DNA of 36,289 nucleotides from an uncultured Rickettsiales bacterium (GTDB lineage: Bacteria; Pseudomonadota; Alphaproteobacteria; Rickettsiales; Deianiraeaceae), in the NCBI GenBank assembly GCA_905480015.1, contig CAJQOT010000020.1, positions 1 through 36,289 of the forward strand, given 5' to 3'. The notes beneath the pieces are model-generated. The model was not told the DNA's origin, did no database searches, and saw nothing but the letters and a program-made list of their open reading frames with translations. How positions within the stretch are numbered: position 1 is the first letter of the stretch; each line of letters begins with the position of its first letter. Shown in pieces: positions 16,420 through 24,885 of the stretch. The position numbers were made by a program, and so were the translations under genes.

Positions 16420-18370
16420 TATATTGAGGTATCTTATTGTATCTTTCTTTTGTTTATCTTTGCATTCTCATGCATATGACTTATCATTTTCTGAATCCAT
16501 ATCTCGTAGAAGTATGGATTCATACAATACATTAAGTACTAATGAGCAATTTTCAATGTTATGGATTTTCCCCCAAATGGGCATTCGCTCGTCTGCTGGG
16601 GTTCGTAGCATTGAACACATAATAAAACAACTCCTTTTTAAACCACATTTTCCACTTTTAAACAAAGTGAATGAATATATTTTACAAAAAAGTGACTTTC
16701 TTGAAATTGAAGATAAATACCTTTTAATAAATTATATTACAAACTATACACATTTTGCACAAAGCTACGTTAATGACAATAATATGCCAATGGTAGAGTT
16801 TAAAAAAATTGTACAAGATGCAAAAAGTAACAATCATATTTCTAGTGACTTTATCCAATATATTCTTCAGTATTATTCTACATACTATGAAATAGATAAA
16901 GCAATTACCAATAATAAACATCTTAACATTGTGAAAAGTATTTCTCACATCAAAGATGCAGACAAACGGGCAATACTTTATTCGCGATTGTATGTTCGTG
17001 GAAATAAGAAATATCGCAAGTACTACAACATTACAAATAAAAAAAACTTAACAAGTGAAATGCTTCTATATGATAAAATATCATATCATTACAAGCATAA
17101 AAATTATGCAAAAATTATCTCATATATCAATGATTTACCAGCAACTTTACATAATGGAGGTGTATGGTGGAAAACTATGCAATCTATGACGCTTGATTTA
17201 CTTGGCAATGGATATAAAAATGAATCATACGATTTGTTAAGCAGGGTGCATTTAAATGTTACGCATCCAAGTTATCGTAGAAAAGAAATGCTAACTGGTG
17301 CCATTGCAATGTTAATTAACAATCCATACAATGCATATGAACATTTTTATAGTATATATAGCAATGCAGAAACTATAGATGAAAAATCTCAGGGAGCTTA
17401 CTTCATTGCACAAAGTTACTTGAAAATGGGCAATAACAACGCATATAAGTATTGGCTTAAAACAGCACTTCAAAACCCAACAACATTCTATGGATCGCGA
17501 GCAATTGACGAGCTTTTTTCTGTATCTGGAGGCTTCCTTCTCGGTGGAGAGCAATATCTCTCTCCGTCGTGGATGGAACGCAATCAAATAAGAAAAAATT
17601 ATTATAAAAAGCATTTTGATAGCTTTATATACAAAAATTTGATCAGTGAGCAAAAACCTTATACGGAATTACAGGATAATTTTCAAGAAATGCTTGAAAT
17701 TGCAAATATTCTAAAAAGATATGGATATCTTGAATATGCAAAGCAATTTATCATCAATGCCGTTGAACAGGTGCAAGATCTTACATATATGAAGTCATTA
17801 TTAGATAACATCTGCACAAAATATAATAAGTACATCTGCACAGATGCATACAGGGCGGCAGAGCGTAGTGGTTTTATTTCAATCAAGGCCTTTAAAACTA
17901 TCAAGAGTGATAATATCATTAAGGAAATTAATGAACATCATCTAGCACTCTTGCATGCCGTCATTAAAAAAGAAAGTAATTTTAAAATTAGTGCCAGTAG
18001 TAATGTTGGCGCAAAAGGCATGATGCAAGTAATGCCTTCAACAGCACGGTTTATTTGTTCTAAATTTAATATTAAATATAGTTATACAAAATTAAAACAC
18101 GACCCAGAATATAATATTAAACTTGGAACAATTTACCTAAAGTATTTACTAGATAAATATAATGGATCTTATGTTCGCACACTTGCTGCTTACAATGCTG
18201 GACATGGAAATGTTGCAAAATGGGAAAAAAGATATTTAGACGCTGAGGTCTACCAAGAAATGATTTTAATGATTGAACTTATACCATTTCGAGAAACAAG
18301 GACTTATGTAAAAAAAGTCATTACTTGGGAAGGGATATATGGTTATATTTTATCCCTTAAGAGGCGTTAG
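16412..18370 (+). CDS. slt: Soluble-type lytic murein transglycosylase
   Basis: The enzyme cleaves the MurNAc-GlcNAc bond of peptidoglycan with formation of 1,6-anhydro ends, in the periplasm. The start is a TTG at 16412 overlapping the previous stop, or a TTG four codons later. Both leave a signal peptide with core LIVSFFCLSLHSHA. A long alpha-helical repeat region (about 25-480), as in Slt70, precedes the catalytic SLT domain (about 505-640). That domain has catalytic E521 in KKESNF, then GAKGMMQVMPSTA, the LGTIYLKYLLDKYNG block and TLAAYNAG. The length, 652 aa, suits the Slt70 class. Its presence implies that the cell keeps a peptidoglycan wall that needs remodelling. Confidence 0.92.
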   Translation: MHSILRYLIVSFFCLSLHSHAYDLSFSESISRRSMDSYNTLSTNEQFSMLWIFPQMGIRSSAGVRSIEHIIKQLLFKPHFPLLNKVNEYILQKSDFLEIEDKYLLINYITNYTHFAQSYVNDNNMPMVEFKKIVQDAKSNNHISSDFIQYILQYYSTYYEIDKAITNNKHLNIVKSISHIKDADKRAILYSRLYVRGNKKYRKYYNITNKKNLTSEMLLYDKISYHYKHKNYAKIISYINDLPATLHNGGVWWKTMQSMTLDLLGNGYKNESYDLLSRVHLNVTHPSYRRKEMLTGAIAMLINNPYNAYEHFYSIYSNAETIDEKSQGAYFIAQSYLKMGNNNAYKYWLKTALQNPTTFYGSRAIDELFSVSGGFLLGGEQYLSPSWMERNQIRKNYYKKHFDSFIYKNLISEQKPYTELQDNFQEMLEIANILKRYGYLEYAKQFIINAVEQVQDLTYMKSLLDNICTKYNKYICTDAYRAAERSGFISIKAFKTIKSDNIIKEINEHHLALLHAVIKKESNFKISASSNVGAKGMMQVMPSTARFICSKFNIKYSYTKLKHDPEYNIKLGTIYLKYLLDKYNGSYVRTLAAYNAGHGNVAKWEKRYLDAEVYQEMILMIELIPFRETRTYVKKVITWEGIYGYILSLKRR

Positions 18371-18443
18371 ACACACCTATTGTCAGTAAATAATACACAT
18401 TATTAAGACATACAATTACCACAAGATAATCTATAAAATAACC

Positions 18444-18472
18444 TTGTATTTTTATAAATTACTAATTAGATT
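18444..18472 (+). promoter_or_regulatory. Weak candidate promoter of the mscS-like gene
   Basis: CTTGTAT gives TTGTAT (18444-18449), then after 17 nt TAGATT (18467-18472). Transcription would begin near 18479, almost at ATG 18482. This suggests either a leaderless message or use of the second ATG (18494), with a leader of about 15 nt as in other genes here. Confidence 0.3.
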
Positions 18473-18481
18473 TTAACACTA

Positions 18482-19582
18482 ATGTATAATTTTATGGAAA
18501 TAAAGCTTTTGTTTGTAACGGCGTTGTTGTGGTTTGGAAAATATGTGTGGGTGGTAAAAATATTTCTCACATTTCTGTTGTTTGTGTTGATATACAAAGT
18601 TATTGTTATTGCTTTAAAGAGCTTTCAGCGTCGCTTTAGGGTTGGTCACCACTGGACAATAGAGATGTGTCTTAGGTCTTTAAATAAACCACTACGCTTT
18701 TTATTTGTTGCGTTGTGCTGTGTTATCATTGCCGATATCATCAATACTAACACTATGCTTATTTCTTGGTTTGCTATTGGTAAGTCTAGTAAAATAATAT
18801 TTGTAGTGTTCTTGGCATGGTGCATGATAAGATTTATCCAGCTTACACAGGAGCGTATGCTGTACTATTCACGAAAAGTTTACGATAAAACAGCTATTTT
18901 GGCTCTTGGGCAAATTGGAATTGCAATAATAATTGCAATATCCGTGCTTTTTGTTCTTCAGGTTTTGGGGGTTAACTTCGCAGGTTTGCTTGCCTTTGGT
19001 GGTTTTTCTGGAATTGCAGTTGGTTTTGCAGCAAAAGACTTACTTGCGAATTTTTTCGGAGGCATTATGATTTACATGGGAAAGATGTTTAAAGTTGGAG
19101 ACTGGATAAGATCTCCAGATAAGGAAATTGAAGGCGTTGTAGATTCCATTGGTTGGAGGCAAACAAAAATTATAACATTCGAGCAAAGACCTATATACGT
19201 TCCAAATTCTGTTTTTTCCACAATTGTTGTAGAAAACCCTTCAAGAATGACGCACAGAAGGTTAAATGAGGTTGTAGGAATTAGATACGATGACATTGGC
19301 AAAGCAAATGAAATTGTAGAGGATATTAAAGAGTTGCTTGTTGCACATGTAAAGGTTGATAACAGTCAGACTCTTGTTGTTAGTGTTTTGCAGCTTTCCG
19401 CATCTTCGGTTGATATTATGATATACTGTTTTACAACAACCCTAGAATTGTTTGATTACTCCCAAGTAAAGCATGGAATTTTACTTGGCACTGCCAAGAT
19501 TATTAAAAAACATGGAGCAGAAATTGCCTTTCCAACCTCTACCGTGCATCTTAATACCACCAGTCTGGACATTAACTCGTAG
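18482..19582 (+). CDS. MscS-family small-conductance mechanosensitive channel
   Basis: The protein is 366 aa. Three or more N-terminal membrane segments (about 5-40, 75-95, 100-120 and 140-165) precede the pore-lining helix and beta domain. The signature GLLAFGGFSGIAVGFAAKDLLANFFGGIMIYMGKMFKVGDWI is the glycine/alanine-rich TM3 and its exit. VDSIGWRQTKIITFEQRPIYVPNS is the Sm-like beta domain and IVVENPSRM its end. The cytoplasmic domain is complete. MscS channels release solutes during hypo-osmotic shock. The extra N-terminal helices make it a mid-size relative of E. coli MscS. The ATG at 18494 (fifth codon) may be the true start given the predicted transcript start. It is a single-gene unit, with a 110-nt gap after slt. 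Confidence 0.92.
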   Translation: MYNFMEIKLLFVTALLWFGKYVWVVKIFLTFLLFVLIYKVIVIALKSFQRRFRVGHHWTIEMCLRSLNKPLRFLFVALCCVIIADIINTNTMLISWFAIGKSSKIIFVVFLAWCMIRFIQLTQERMLYYSRKVYDKTAILALGQIGIAIIIAISVLFVLQVLGVNFAGLLAFGGFSGIAVGFAAKDLLANFFGGIMIYMGKMFKVGDWIRSPDKEIEGVVDSIGWRQTKIITFEQRPIYVPNSVFSTIVVENPSRMTHRRLNEVVGIRYDDIGKANEIVEDIKELLVAHVKVDNSQTLVVSVLQLSASSVDIMIYCFTTTLELFDYSQVKHGILLGTAKIIKKHGAEIAFPTSTVHLNTTSLDINS

Positions 19583-19589
19583 AATGTCT

Positions 19590-19790
19590 CTATCTTGTAG
19601 TTCGTAGGTAAGAATATTCATTAACAAAGCGAAGGGTGCTTTCTCCTATTTTGCTAGCTTCACAAGAATAAAGCAATTTCTTTTCATTACTGTACTGCCC
19701 CTTAAAGGTATTCTGTATTACGAGTAAATTAAGTATACTAATATACGCCACACACATCAACCAGTGCAAAGTACAATGGTGGAAGAACAT
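19590..19790 (-). CDS. Orphan small ORF, 66 aa, possible single-pass membrane protein
   Basis: Unrecognised. Residues of about 8-26 (LHWLMCVAYISILNLLVIQ) could cross the membrane once. The remainder, KGQYSNEKKLLYSCEASK and the tyrosine-rich end, is soluble and not low-complexity. It lies on the opposite strand to its neighbours and fills most of an otherwise empty 310-nt gap, which is the main argument that it is or was a gene. No clear promoter or ribosome binding site is visible. Confidence 0.3.
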   Translation of the reverse strand: MFFHHCTLHWLMCVAYISILNLLVIQNTFKGQYSNEKKLLYSCEASKIGESTLRFVNEYSYLRTTR

Positions 19791-19844
19791 TGTTATATAT
19801 ACCGGTTGCTATTATCATAGTGACTAAGGTGTGAAAAAATTATC

Positions 19845-19872
19845 TTGAAATTATTAAACGAAGCAATACTGT
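19845..19872 (+). promoter_or_regulatory. Candidate argS promoter
   Basis: CTTGAAA gives the -35 box TTGAAA (19845-19850), then after 16 nt TACTGT (19867-19872), the same spacing and type as upstream of the pabA-like gene. A perfect TATAAT (19882-19887) also lies 5 nt before the ATG but has no -35 partner at the right distance. Confidence 0.35.
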
Positions 19873-19892
19873 TGTGGAAAATATAATATACG

Positions 19893-21554
19893 ATGAAGAA
19901 TATCTTGGAATATATTAAGGGAGAAGTATCAAAGGTATGCGATATTTCCAAAGATATACCATTTGTTTGTGAATATACACGCAATCCATCATATGGGGAA
20001 TTTGCAATTAATGTTGCAATGGTATCATCACGTTTACTCAAAAAATCGCCAATGGTCATTGCAGAAGAATTACTTCCGCTAATTCAAAACATTGATTTTG
20101 TTAAAACATCCACCATTGCGAAACCTGGGTTTATTAACATTTGTATACACGAAAGTTATTTTACCACAATGCTTGAAAGTCTTTTTTTTGCAAAAGAACT
20201 GCCAAACTACGGCAATAAAGAAAGAATTAATGTTGAGTATGTTTCTGCGAATCCAACTGGCCCATTACATGTTGGTCATTTAAGGGGGGCAATATATGGC
20301 GATGTCCTTGCATCTCTGCTTTCAAAGGTAAATTTTGATGTTACAAAAGAATACTACATAAACGACGCAGGCAATCAAATTGGTATTCTTGGCAAATCTG
20401 TTTGGATACGCTATCGCCAACTTCTTGGAGACGACGCCGAAGTTCCAGAGGGTTGCTATCCAGCAGAATATATTATTGATATCGCAAAAGAAATTATCTA
20501 CAAACACGGTAAATCACTACAAGACGATGATAAAGTTTTTACGGATTACGCAGTAGAATATAATATGAAGTGGATTAAATCCACCCTTGCAAAGCTTAAA
20601 ATTCAACATAATGTATTTTCATCCGAAAAAGAGATAGTGAACTCCAATGCAATTAAAGAGGCATTTATTGACCTTGAAAAGAAAAACCTTACTTATACAG
20701 GCATTCCACCAAAGCCACATAATGCATCAGAAGAGTGGAAGCCAACGGAATGCTTAATGTTTAAGTCCACAGCATTTGGTGATAACGACGACAGGGTTAT
20801 TCAAAAGAATGACGGGTCTTATACATATTGCGTCCCAGATATGGTTTATAACCGTAACAAATTTAAGCGTGGATTTCACAAGCTAATAATGGTTCTTGGA
20901 GCAGACCACCTTGGGTATGTATCTCGCCTTAAAGCTATGACGCAATCCATTTCAGATGATGAAATTAATTTTGATATTAAAATTTGCCAAATCGTAAAAT
21001 TTTTACAAAATGGCCAAACATTTAAAATGTCTAAAAGAGCAGGAAGCTTTGTCACAGTTGATGATATTTTAGAAAATGTTCACACTGATATCCTTCGCTT
21101 TATTATGCTTACAAAAAAAAATGATATTCATATGGATTTTGACATTGAAAAAGTAAAAGAGCAAACAAGGGATAATCCAATATTTTATATTCAATATGCG
21201 TATTCTCGCCTTTCATCGATATTAAGGAAGTCTACAATAAAAAGTGTAGACTTTACAAATCATCATCATAACCCTCACCTACATAACCTGACAATGAAGC
21301 TCTTAGAATTTCCATCAATACTTGCAGTGTCAGTAAAAAAGTACGAGCCACACCATTTAGCATTTTATGCATCATCGCTTGCATCCACTTTGCACACAGC
21401 ATGGACTGTAGGAAATTCTACATTAGAAGCAAAATTTTTAATAGATGGCAATAACAATCACAATCAAGCAAGTATTAATATTGTATTTGCGGCAATAAAA
21501 GTGTTTGACCATATATTTGATATTTTCAACATAGAGCCACTTACAAGCATGTAG
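19893..21554 (+). CDS. argS: Arginyl-tRNA synthetase
   Basis: ArgRS charges tRNA-Arg. This is a class I enzyme of 553 aa, near normal length. The N-terminal Arg-specific domain (about 1-100, with PSYGEFAINVAM) is followed by VEYVSANPTGPLHVGHLRGA with the HIGH-type motif H126-VG-H129, the YYINDAGNQI block, ADHLGYVSRLKA and the KMSKRAG motif (378-384). The DALR anticodon-binding region forms the C-terminus (YIQYAYSRLSSILRKS onward). Everything needed for activity is present. A cysteine-rich exported protein gene starts 1 nt after the argS stop, so the two share a transcript. There is no Shine-Dalgarno sequence. Confidence 0.97.
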   Translation: MKNILEYIKGEVSKVCDISKDIPFVCEYTRNPSYGEFAINVAMVSSRLLKKSPMVIAEELLPLIQNIDFVKTSTIAKPGFINICIHESYFTTMLESLFFAKELPNYGNKERINVEYVSANPTGPLHVGHLRGAIYGDVLASLLSKVNFDVTKEYYINDAGNQIGILGKSVWIRYRQLLGDDAEVPEGCYPAEYIIDIAKEIIYKHGKSLQDDDKVFTDYAVEYNMKWIKSTLAKLKIQHNVFSSEKEIVNSNAIKEAFIDLEKKNLTYTGIPPKPHNASEEWKPTECLMFKSTAFGDNDDRVIQKNDGSYTYCVPDMVYNRNKFKRGFHKLIMVLGADHLGYVSRLKAMTQSISDDEINFDIKICQIVKFLQNGQTFKMSKRAGSFVTVDDILENVHTDILRFIMLTKKNDIHMDFDIEKVKEQTRDNPIFYIQYAYSRLSSILRKSTIKSVDFTNHHHNPHLHNLTMKLLEFPSILAVSVKKYEPHHLAFYASSLASTLHTAWTVGNSTLEAKFLIDGNNNHNQASINIVFAAIKVFDHIFDIFNIEPLTSM

Positions 21555-21555
21555 T

Positions 21556-22848
21556 ATGAAGAATTTTTTAATTATTTTACTTTGTTGGGTTGCAAATGTA
21601 GAAGCATTAGAGCTTAAAATGTCAAAGCCTCGCAATATCATTGTGGAGGGTGACTTTCAAAGTAAACAAGAAGATCACCCTTCATATACAATACGCACAC
21701 TACCGCAAATTACAACCCCAGAGTTTATTATTATTGAAGGTGTGGACGATAATTTACAAACAATTAATAAGCTAAATAACAAACCAAAAAACAAACCAAA
21801 AAACAAACCAATTTCCTTTGCAAAGGGTCGTCAAAGCACTGTAGACAATACAAATAAAAAAGAAAAATGTAAACAGCCCAAGAATAACAAGATTGTGCCT
21901 TTTTTGCAGAAATGTAAAAATTCCTCCAGCCCTGAATGTTTGAATCTCTTGAAAGATGCTCCTAAATGTGGCAAGGTACTTGACAATATAAACAATAAAT
22001 ACGATAACCAAACCACCACCAATAGCATTGATAACCTTGCAATGCAAGAATTTTGCTCACCAACTGATAACAATGTATACGAAATGGCGGATACTTTTTT
22101 CCAAAAAAATCCTGAATGTCAAAAACTCATTGATATTGTCGACATAGCTACTGGCGGTGCAAGTGTTGCAAAAATAGACGCATTTTGCTCAGCTTTCCCT
22201 AATACATCAGCAAATATTGTGCAATTGTATGAAGCTCAAATTAAAAAAATGGATGCTGAAATATTGTCAGGAGGTAGTACACCAATGCACTTTTTCTGTC
22301 GATCATTTTCCAATGTAATGTTAATAGATGAAAGTACTGCAATACCCAATAAAACATATATTACAAATGCAAAGAGTGACATCAAGCAAGCTATCACCGC
22401 CAATAATACTGCGAAAGGAAGCGATAAAATAGGACTTATAGAGGATCGTTTTCTTTCAGCAATTTTTACTAAATATAGTGAAGTAGCAACAAAAGGCATG
22501 ACCGATGAACAAAAAACACTTATAGCAAACGCCATAACAGGCTCAAGTTTACAAGCATTGCAGGCTCAAGTTAATTCAACATATGGACTGATTGATGAAC
22601 AAGCTGGCACCGTTGATACACTTGCCAACAAAGCATTGACGGACTTAAACCCTGAATACACAAGCAACCCACTACCTTTATTACTTTCAATTCAAAACCC
22701 TTCACGCACTGATCAAGACGCCATTGCAGAAGAAACGGCAACTCTGCGTAACATTAGAGTTACCGAACAAGAGATGAATGCAACGGAATTAAGGCTAGAT
22801 GGTTTTCTAGATGCATTGTTGGAGTGGGAATCTGATGGGGGATTTTAA
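21556..22848 (+). CDS. Cysteine-containing exported protein, unknown function
   Basis: I do not recognise this 430-aa protein. MKNFLIILLCWVANVEA is a clear signal peptide, so it is probably periplasmic or secreted. Residues 75-86 are three NKPK-type tetrapeptides, a flexible spacer. The next segment (about 100-255) holds eight cysteines in the pattern ...EKC...LQKC...PEC...PKC...EFC...PEC...AFC...FFC, an even number that could form four disulphides. The C-terminal third (about 290-430) has no cysteine, is alanine-, threonine- and glutamine-rich and looks helical. It follows argS by one base. An adhesin, an envelope structural protein or an effector exported to the host are possibilities. No motif distinguishes them. 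Confidence 0.7.
   Translation: MKNFLIILLCWVANVEALELKMSKPRNIIVEGDFQSKQEDHPSYTIRTLPQITTPEFIIIEGVDDNLQTINKLNNKPKNKPKNKPISFAKGRQSTVDNTNKKEKCKQPKNNKIVPFLQKCKNSSSPECLNLLKDAPKCGKVLDNINNKYDNQTTTNSIDNLAMQEFCSPTDNNVYEMADTFFQKNPECQKLIDIVDIATGGASVAKIDAFCSAFPNTSANIVQLYEAQIKKMDAEILSGGSTPMHFFCRSFSNVMLIDESTAIPNKTYITNAKSDIKQAITANNTAKGSDKIGLIEDRFLSAIFTKYSEVATKGMTDEQKTLIANAITGSSLQALQAQVNSTYGLIDEQAGTVDTLANKALTDLNPEYTSNPLPLLLSIQNPSRTDQDAIAEETATLRNIRVTEQEMNATELRLDGFLDALLEWESDGGF
21778..21813 (+). repeat. Three 12-nt tandem repeats encoding NKPK
   Basis: AACAAACCAAAA is repeated with a period of 12 nt (starts 21778, 21790, 21802; the last unit ends differently). It is in frame with the exported protein gene and could change copy number without shifting the frame. 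Confidence 0.8.
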
Positions 22849-22856
22849 ATTTATAT

Positions 22857-22894
22857 CGCCTTTATTGCAACAATCCGTTATGGTAATAAATGCG
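22857..22894. terminator. Hairpin between convergent genes
   Basis: CGCCTTTATT (22857-22866) pairs with AATAAATGCG (22885-22894) at nine of ten positions around an 18-nt loop. It lies in the 56-nt gap between the exported protein gene and rppH, which converge, and could serve both. No clear T-run adjoins it. Confidence 0.35.
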
Positions 22895-22904
22895 AAAAAG
22901 AGAT

Positions 22905-23375
22905 TTATATATTGAATTCAGCAAGAACATCGATGTATATGTCTTTTTTAAAAAACACCGCTTTATTGATGGTACTGTCAACATCAAGCCATTTCCATGC
23001 TTCAAATTCAGGAATTGCGGTATCAATGTTAATTTCTTCGTCTCCTCCTATGAAGTTTGCGAGAAACCACCGTTGTTTCTGCCCTATATATTTGCCTCCC
23101 CACATTTGTAATGACATATTTTTTGGAATTTTGTAATACCTATAATATGATGATTGTTTAATTATCTCTATATTGTTTGTACCTATTTCTTCTTTTAATT
23201 CACGCAAAAGTGCGTCTTCATATTCTTCTTCACTATTCACGCCACCTTGTGGCATTTGCCATGTATCAGTACGGTGCCCAATTCTTTTTGCTACAAAAAT
23301 TTTATTGTTTTTCATTAAAACACACCCGACATTTGGGCGATATAGATGGTCTTGTTTTTTATTTATTAAATACAT
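22905..23375 (-). CDS. rppH: RNA 5'-pyrophosphohydrolase (Nudix)
   Basis: RppH removes pyrophosphate from the 5' end of mRNA, starting decay. It is the NudH/IalA-type Nudix enzyme. The 156-aa protein begins with YRPNVGCVLM and TWQMPQGGVN, both typical of RppH. The Nudix box runs from G44 with E50, R58-E59, E62-E63 and G65. The C-terminal part with KQRWFLANFIGGDEEINID and PEFEAWKWLD is also characteristic. The gene lies 59 nt downstream of nuoI on the same strand and may share its transcript. Since predicted leaders in this genome are very short, control of 5' ends by RppH could matter, but that is inference. In related bacteria the homologue has been called invasion-associated protein A. Confidence 0.93.
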   Translation of the reverse strand: MYLINKKQDHLYRPNVGCVLMKNNKIFVAKRIGHRTDTWQMPQGGVNSEEEYEDALLRELKEEIGTNNIEIIKQSSYYRYYKIPKNMSLQMWGGKYIGQKQRWFLANFIGGDEEINIDTAIPEFEAWKWLDVDSTINKAVFFKKDIYIDVLAEFNI

Positions 23376-23434
23376 TTTGTTAATTTATGTGCTTTGCAAC
23401 TTTGCTTTTTATCTTTTATTTCGTTCATCTTTTA

Positions 23435-23932
23435 TTAGCAATATTTTGCATTTTCTTTAATATTGTGAGCAAGGCTCGGTTCCCAGATTTTCCCATTATG
23501 AATAAGGCGATCTTTTGTATAAATTAGCTCCCCTCTTGTTTCTGTGCCAAATTCAAAATTTGATGTCATAACTATTGCATCAACAGGGCAAGCTTCTTGG
23601 CAAAGCCCACAATATATGCATTTTGTCATGTCAATGTCGTATTGTGTTGTTTGGCGTGAACCATCAGGTTTTTCTTCGGCGGAAATCACAATTGCTTGTG
23701 CTGGGCATATTGCCTCACAAAGTTTACATGCAATGCAACGCTCTTCTCCGTTTGGATATAAACGCAGGGCGTGTTCTCCGCGAAAGCGTGTGGAAATGGG
23801 GGCTTTCTCAAACGGGTAGTTAATGGTGTACTTTTGTTTGAACATTGCAGTAAAAGTTTTTGCCATACCAGTAAGAATTTCAAGCAATAAAAACTGTTTA
23901 CATATCACAAGAAACCTTATGCAAAATTTCAT
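23435..23932 (-). CDS. nuoI: NADH-quinone oxidoreductase subunit I
   Basis: NuoI carries two 4Fe-4S clusters (N6a, N6b) in complex I. I use the ATG at 23932 (165 aa). The longer frame to 24019 adds 29 unconserved residues that would run through the promoter. [18 protein letters not shown] is the amphipathic N-terminal helix. [31 protein letters not shown] precedes the two ferredoxin motifs [12 protein letters not shown] and [30 protein letters not shown] is the family tail. The other nuo genes, normally adjacent (nuoH, nuoG, nuoJ), are not here, so the complex I cluster is split. The promoter has -35 CTTGATT and -10 TATATT. Confidence 0.96.
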   Translation of the reverse strand: MKFCIRFLVICKQFLLLEILTGMAKTFTAMFKQKYTINYPFEKAPISTRFRGEHALRLYPNGEERCIACKLCEAICPAQAIVISAEEKPDGSRQTTQYDIDMTKCIYCGLCQEACPVDAIVMTSNFEFGTETRGELIYTKDRLIHNGKIWEPSLAHNIKENAKYC

Positions 23933-23959
23933 ACCAATGCGTGAAAAAATATAGTATAA

Positions 23960-23988
23960 AATATAATGAGAATGGAAATAAAAATCAA
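23960..23988 (-). promoter_or_regulatory. nuoI promoter
   Basis: On the minus strand TTGATT (23983-23988, preceded by CC) is followed after exactly 17 nt by TATATT (23960-23965). The predicted leader is about 20 nt. It is back to back with the atpG -35 box. Confidence 0.6.
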
Positions 23989-24006
23989 GGTTTTTCATAA
24001 ATTTTC

Positions 24007-24012
24007 TTGACA
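24007..24012 (+). promoter_or_regulatory. atpG promoter -35 box
   Basis: CTTGACA: perfect TTGACA at 24007-24012. The -10 region is less clear (AATTCA at 17 nt, TTCAAT at 19 nt) because it lies inside an AT-rich palindrome. Confidence 0.5.
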
Positions 24013-24030
24013 ACCTCACCCATTCAATTA

Positions 24031-24047
24031 ATTCAATTTAATTGAAT
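24031..24047. promoter_or_regulatory. 17-nt perfect palindrome in the atpG promoter/leader
   Basis: ATTCAATTTAATTGAAT has 8-nt arms around a single T. It overlaps the expected -10/start region of atpG and ends 10 nt before the ATG. It could be an operator or a small 5' hairpin. Confidence 0.4.
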
Positions 24048-24057
24048 CATCAGAGTT

Positions 24058-24885
24058 ATGGCAAACCTAAAGGAAGTTAAAAATAGAATAGGAAGTGTAA
24101 AATCAACACAAAAAATTACCAAAGCAATGAAAATGATTTCAACCGCAAGGCTGAATAAAGCAAAGTTTGCTTTGAACAACCACGAGCAATATGCAAGTGC
24201 AATGGGACTTTTTCTCTCCTCTATTATTCCTTTAGTCAATCAAGAAACACACATTACCAAAAAACTGTCGTATAATTTTGTGAAGAATGAAGATCCAAAA
24301 ACTCTAATAGTAATTTGTTCAACAGATAAAGGCTTATGCGGAGCACTCAATACATTTCTTTTTAAAGAGTTCCACAATCACATTAATAGCAACGACATTA
24401 TTTTACCACTTGGTAGAAAAGCATTTGATTACACTAAATCTCGCTTTAAAATTGCCACAAGCACTCCAATTTTCACTGCCAAGCCAGAATATTATTCTGA
24501 CATCATAAACAATGTTTTCAATGTTATTGAAACCCACAGTATTGGTAAAATCAAAATTATATTTCCAGAATTTATCTCCGTCATGTTGCAAACTCCCAAA
24601 GTAGAATACCTTCCACAAAAGCCCAACTATGCAGACTTTACCGTTGAAGGAAGTTTATCAGAAACATTAGAAATGGCACTTACAGAAACTATATCTTCCA
24701 CTATACAAGCCACGCTTTCACAATTATTATGTAGTGAGCATAGTGCAAGAATGATTGCCATGGACAATGCAACGAACAATGCACAAACAAAAATTGAGTC
24801 CCTTACATTAACATACAATAAAACAAGGCAGTCAAATATTACAAGGGAAATTTTAGAAATTGTGGCGGGCAGTCAAGCAGTATAA
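24058..24885 (+). CDS. atpG: ATP synthase F1 gamma subunit
   Basis: The gamma subunit is the rotating shaft of F1. The 275-aa protein has the conserved N-terminal helix (LKEVKNRIGSVKSTQKITKAMKMISTARL), STDKGLCGALNT in the central domain and the C-terminal helix with SEHSARMIAMDNATNNA and LTLTYNKTRQSNITREILEIV. It is complete. None of the other atp genes is adjacent. In most bacteria atpG sits in the atpHAGDC operon, while some Rickettsiales also have scattered ATP synthase genes. Its 3' end overlaps the convergent lpxK by 13 nt, so there is no space for a terminator between them. Confidence 0.97.
   Translation: MANLKEVKNRIGSVKSTQKITKAMKMISTARLNKAKFALNNHEQYASAMGLFLSSIIPLVNQETHITKKLSYNFVKNEDPKTLIVICSTDKGLCGALNTFLFKEFHNHINSNDIILPLGRKAFDYTKSRFKIATSTPIFTAKPEYYSDIINNVFNVIETHSIGKIKIIFPEFISVMLQTPKVEYLPQKPNYADFTVEGSLSETLEMALTETISSTIQATLSQLLCSEHSARMIAMDNATNNAQTKIESLTLTYNKTRQSNITREILEIVAGSQAV

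Larger units (their letters stand above)
19583..19892. other. 310-nt gap between mscS-like gene and argS
   Basis: It holds only an orphan minus-strand ORF (19590-19790) and the argS promoter region near its right end. I see no RNA gene or clear terminator. Confidence 0.5.

Noticed and set aside
19882-19887. Perfect TATAAT 5 nt before the argS ATG, suggesting a leaderless transcript
   Set aside because: No -35 box at 16-18 nt upstream; the CTTGAAA-N16-TACTGT pair fits the style of other promoters better.
21778-21813. 12-nt repeats as a CRISPR-like or phase-variable array
   Set aside because: Only three units, in frame and without spacers; a change in copy number would not shift the frame.
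23933-24019. Longer nuoI start with 29 extra residues
   Set aside because: The extension overlaps the promoter (-35 and -10) of the gene and is not conserved in NuoI; the ATG at 23932 gives the normal N-terminus.
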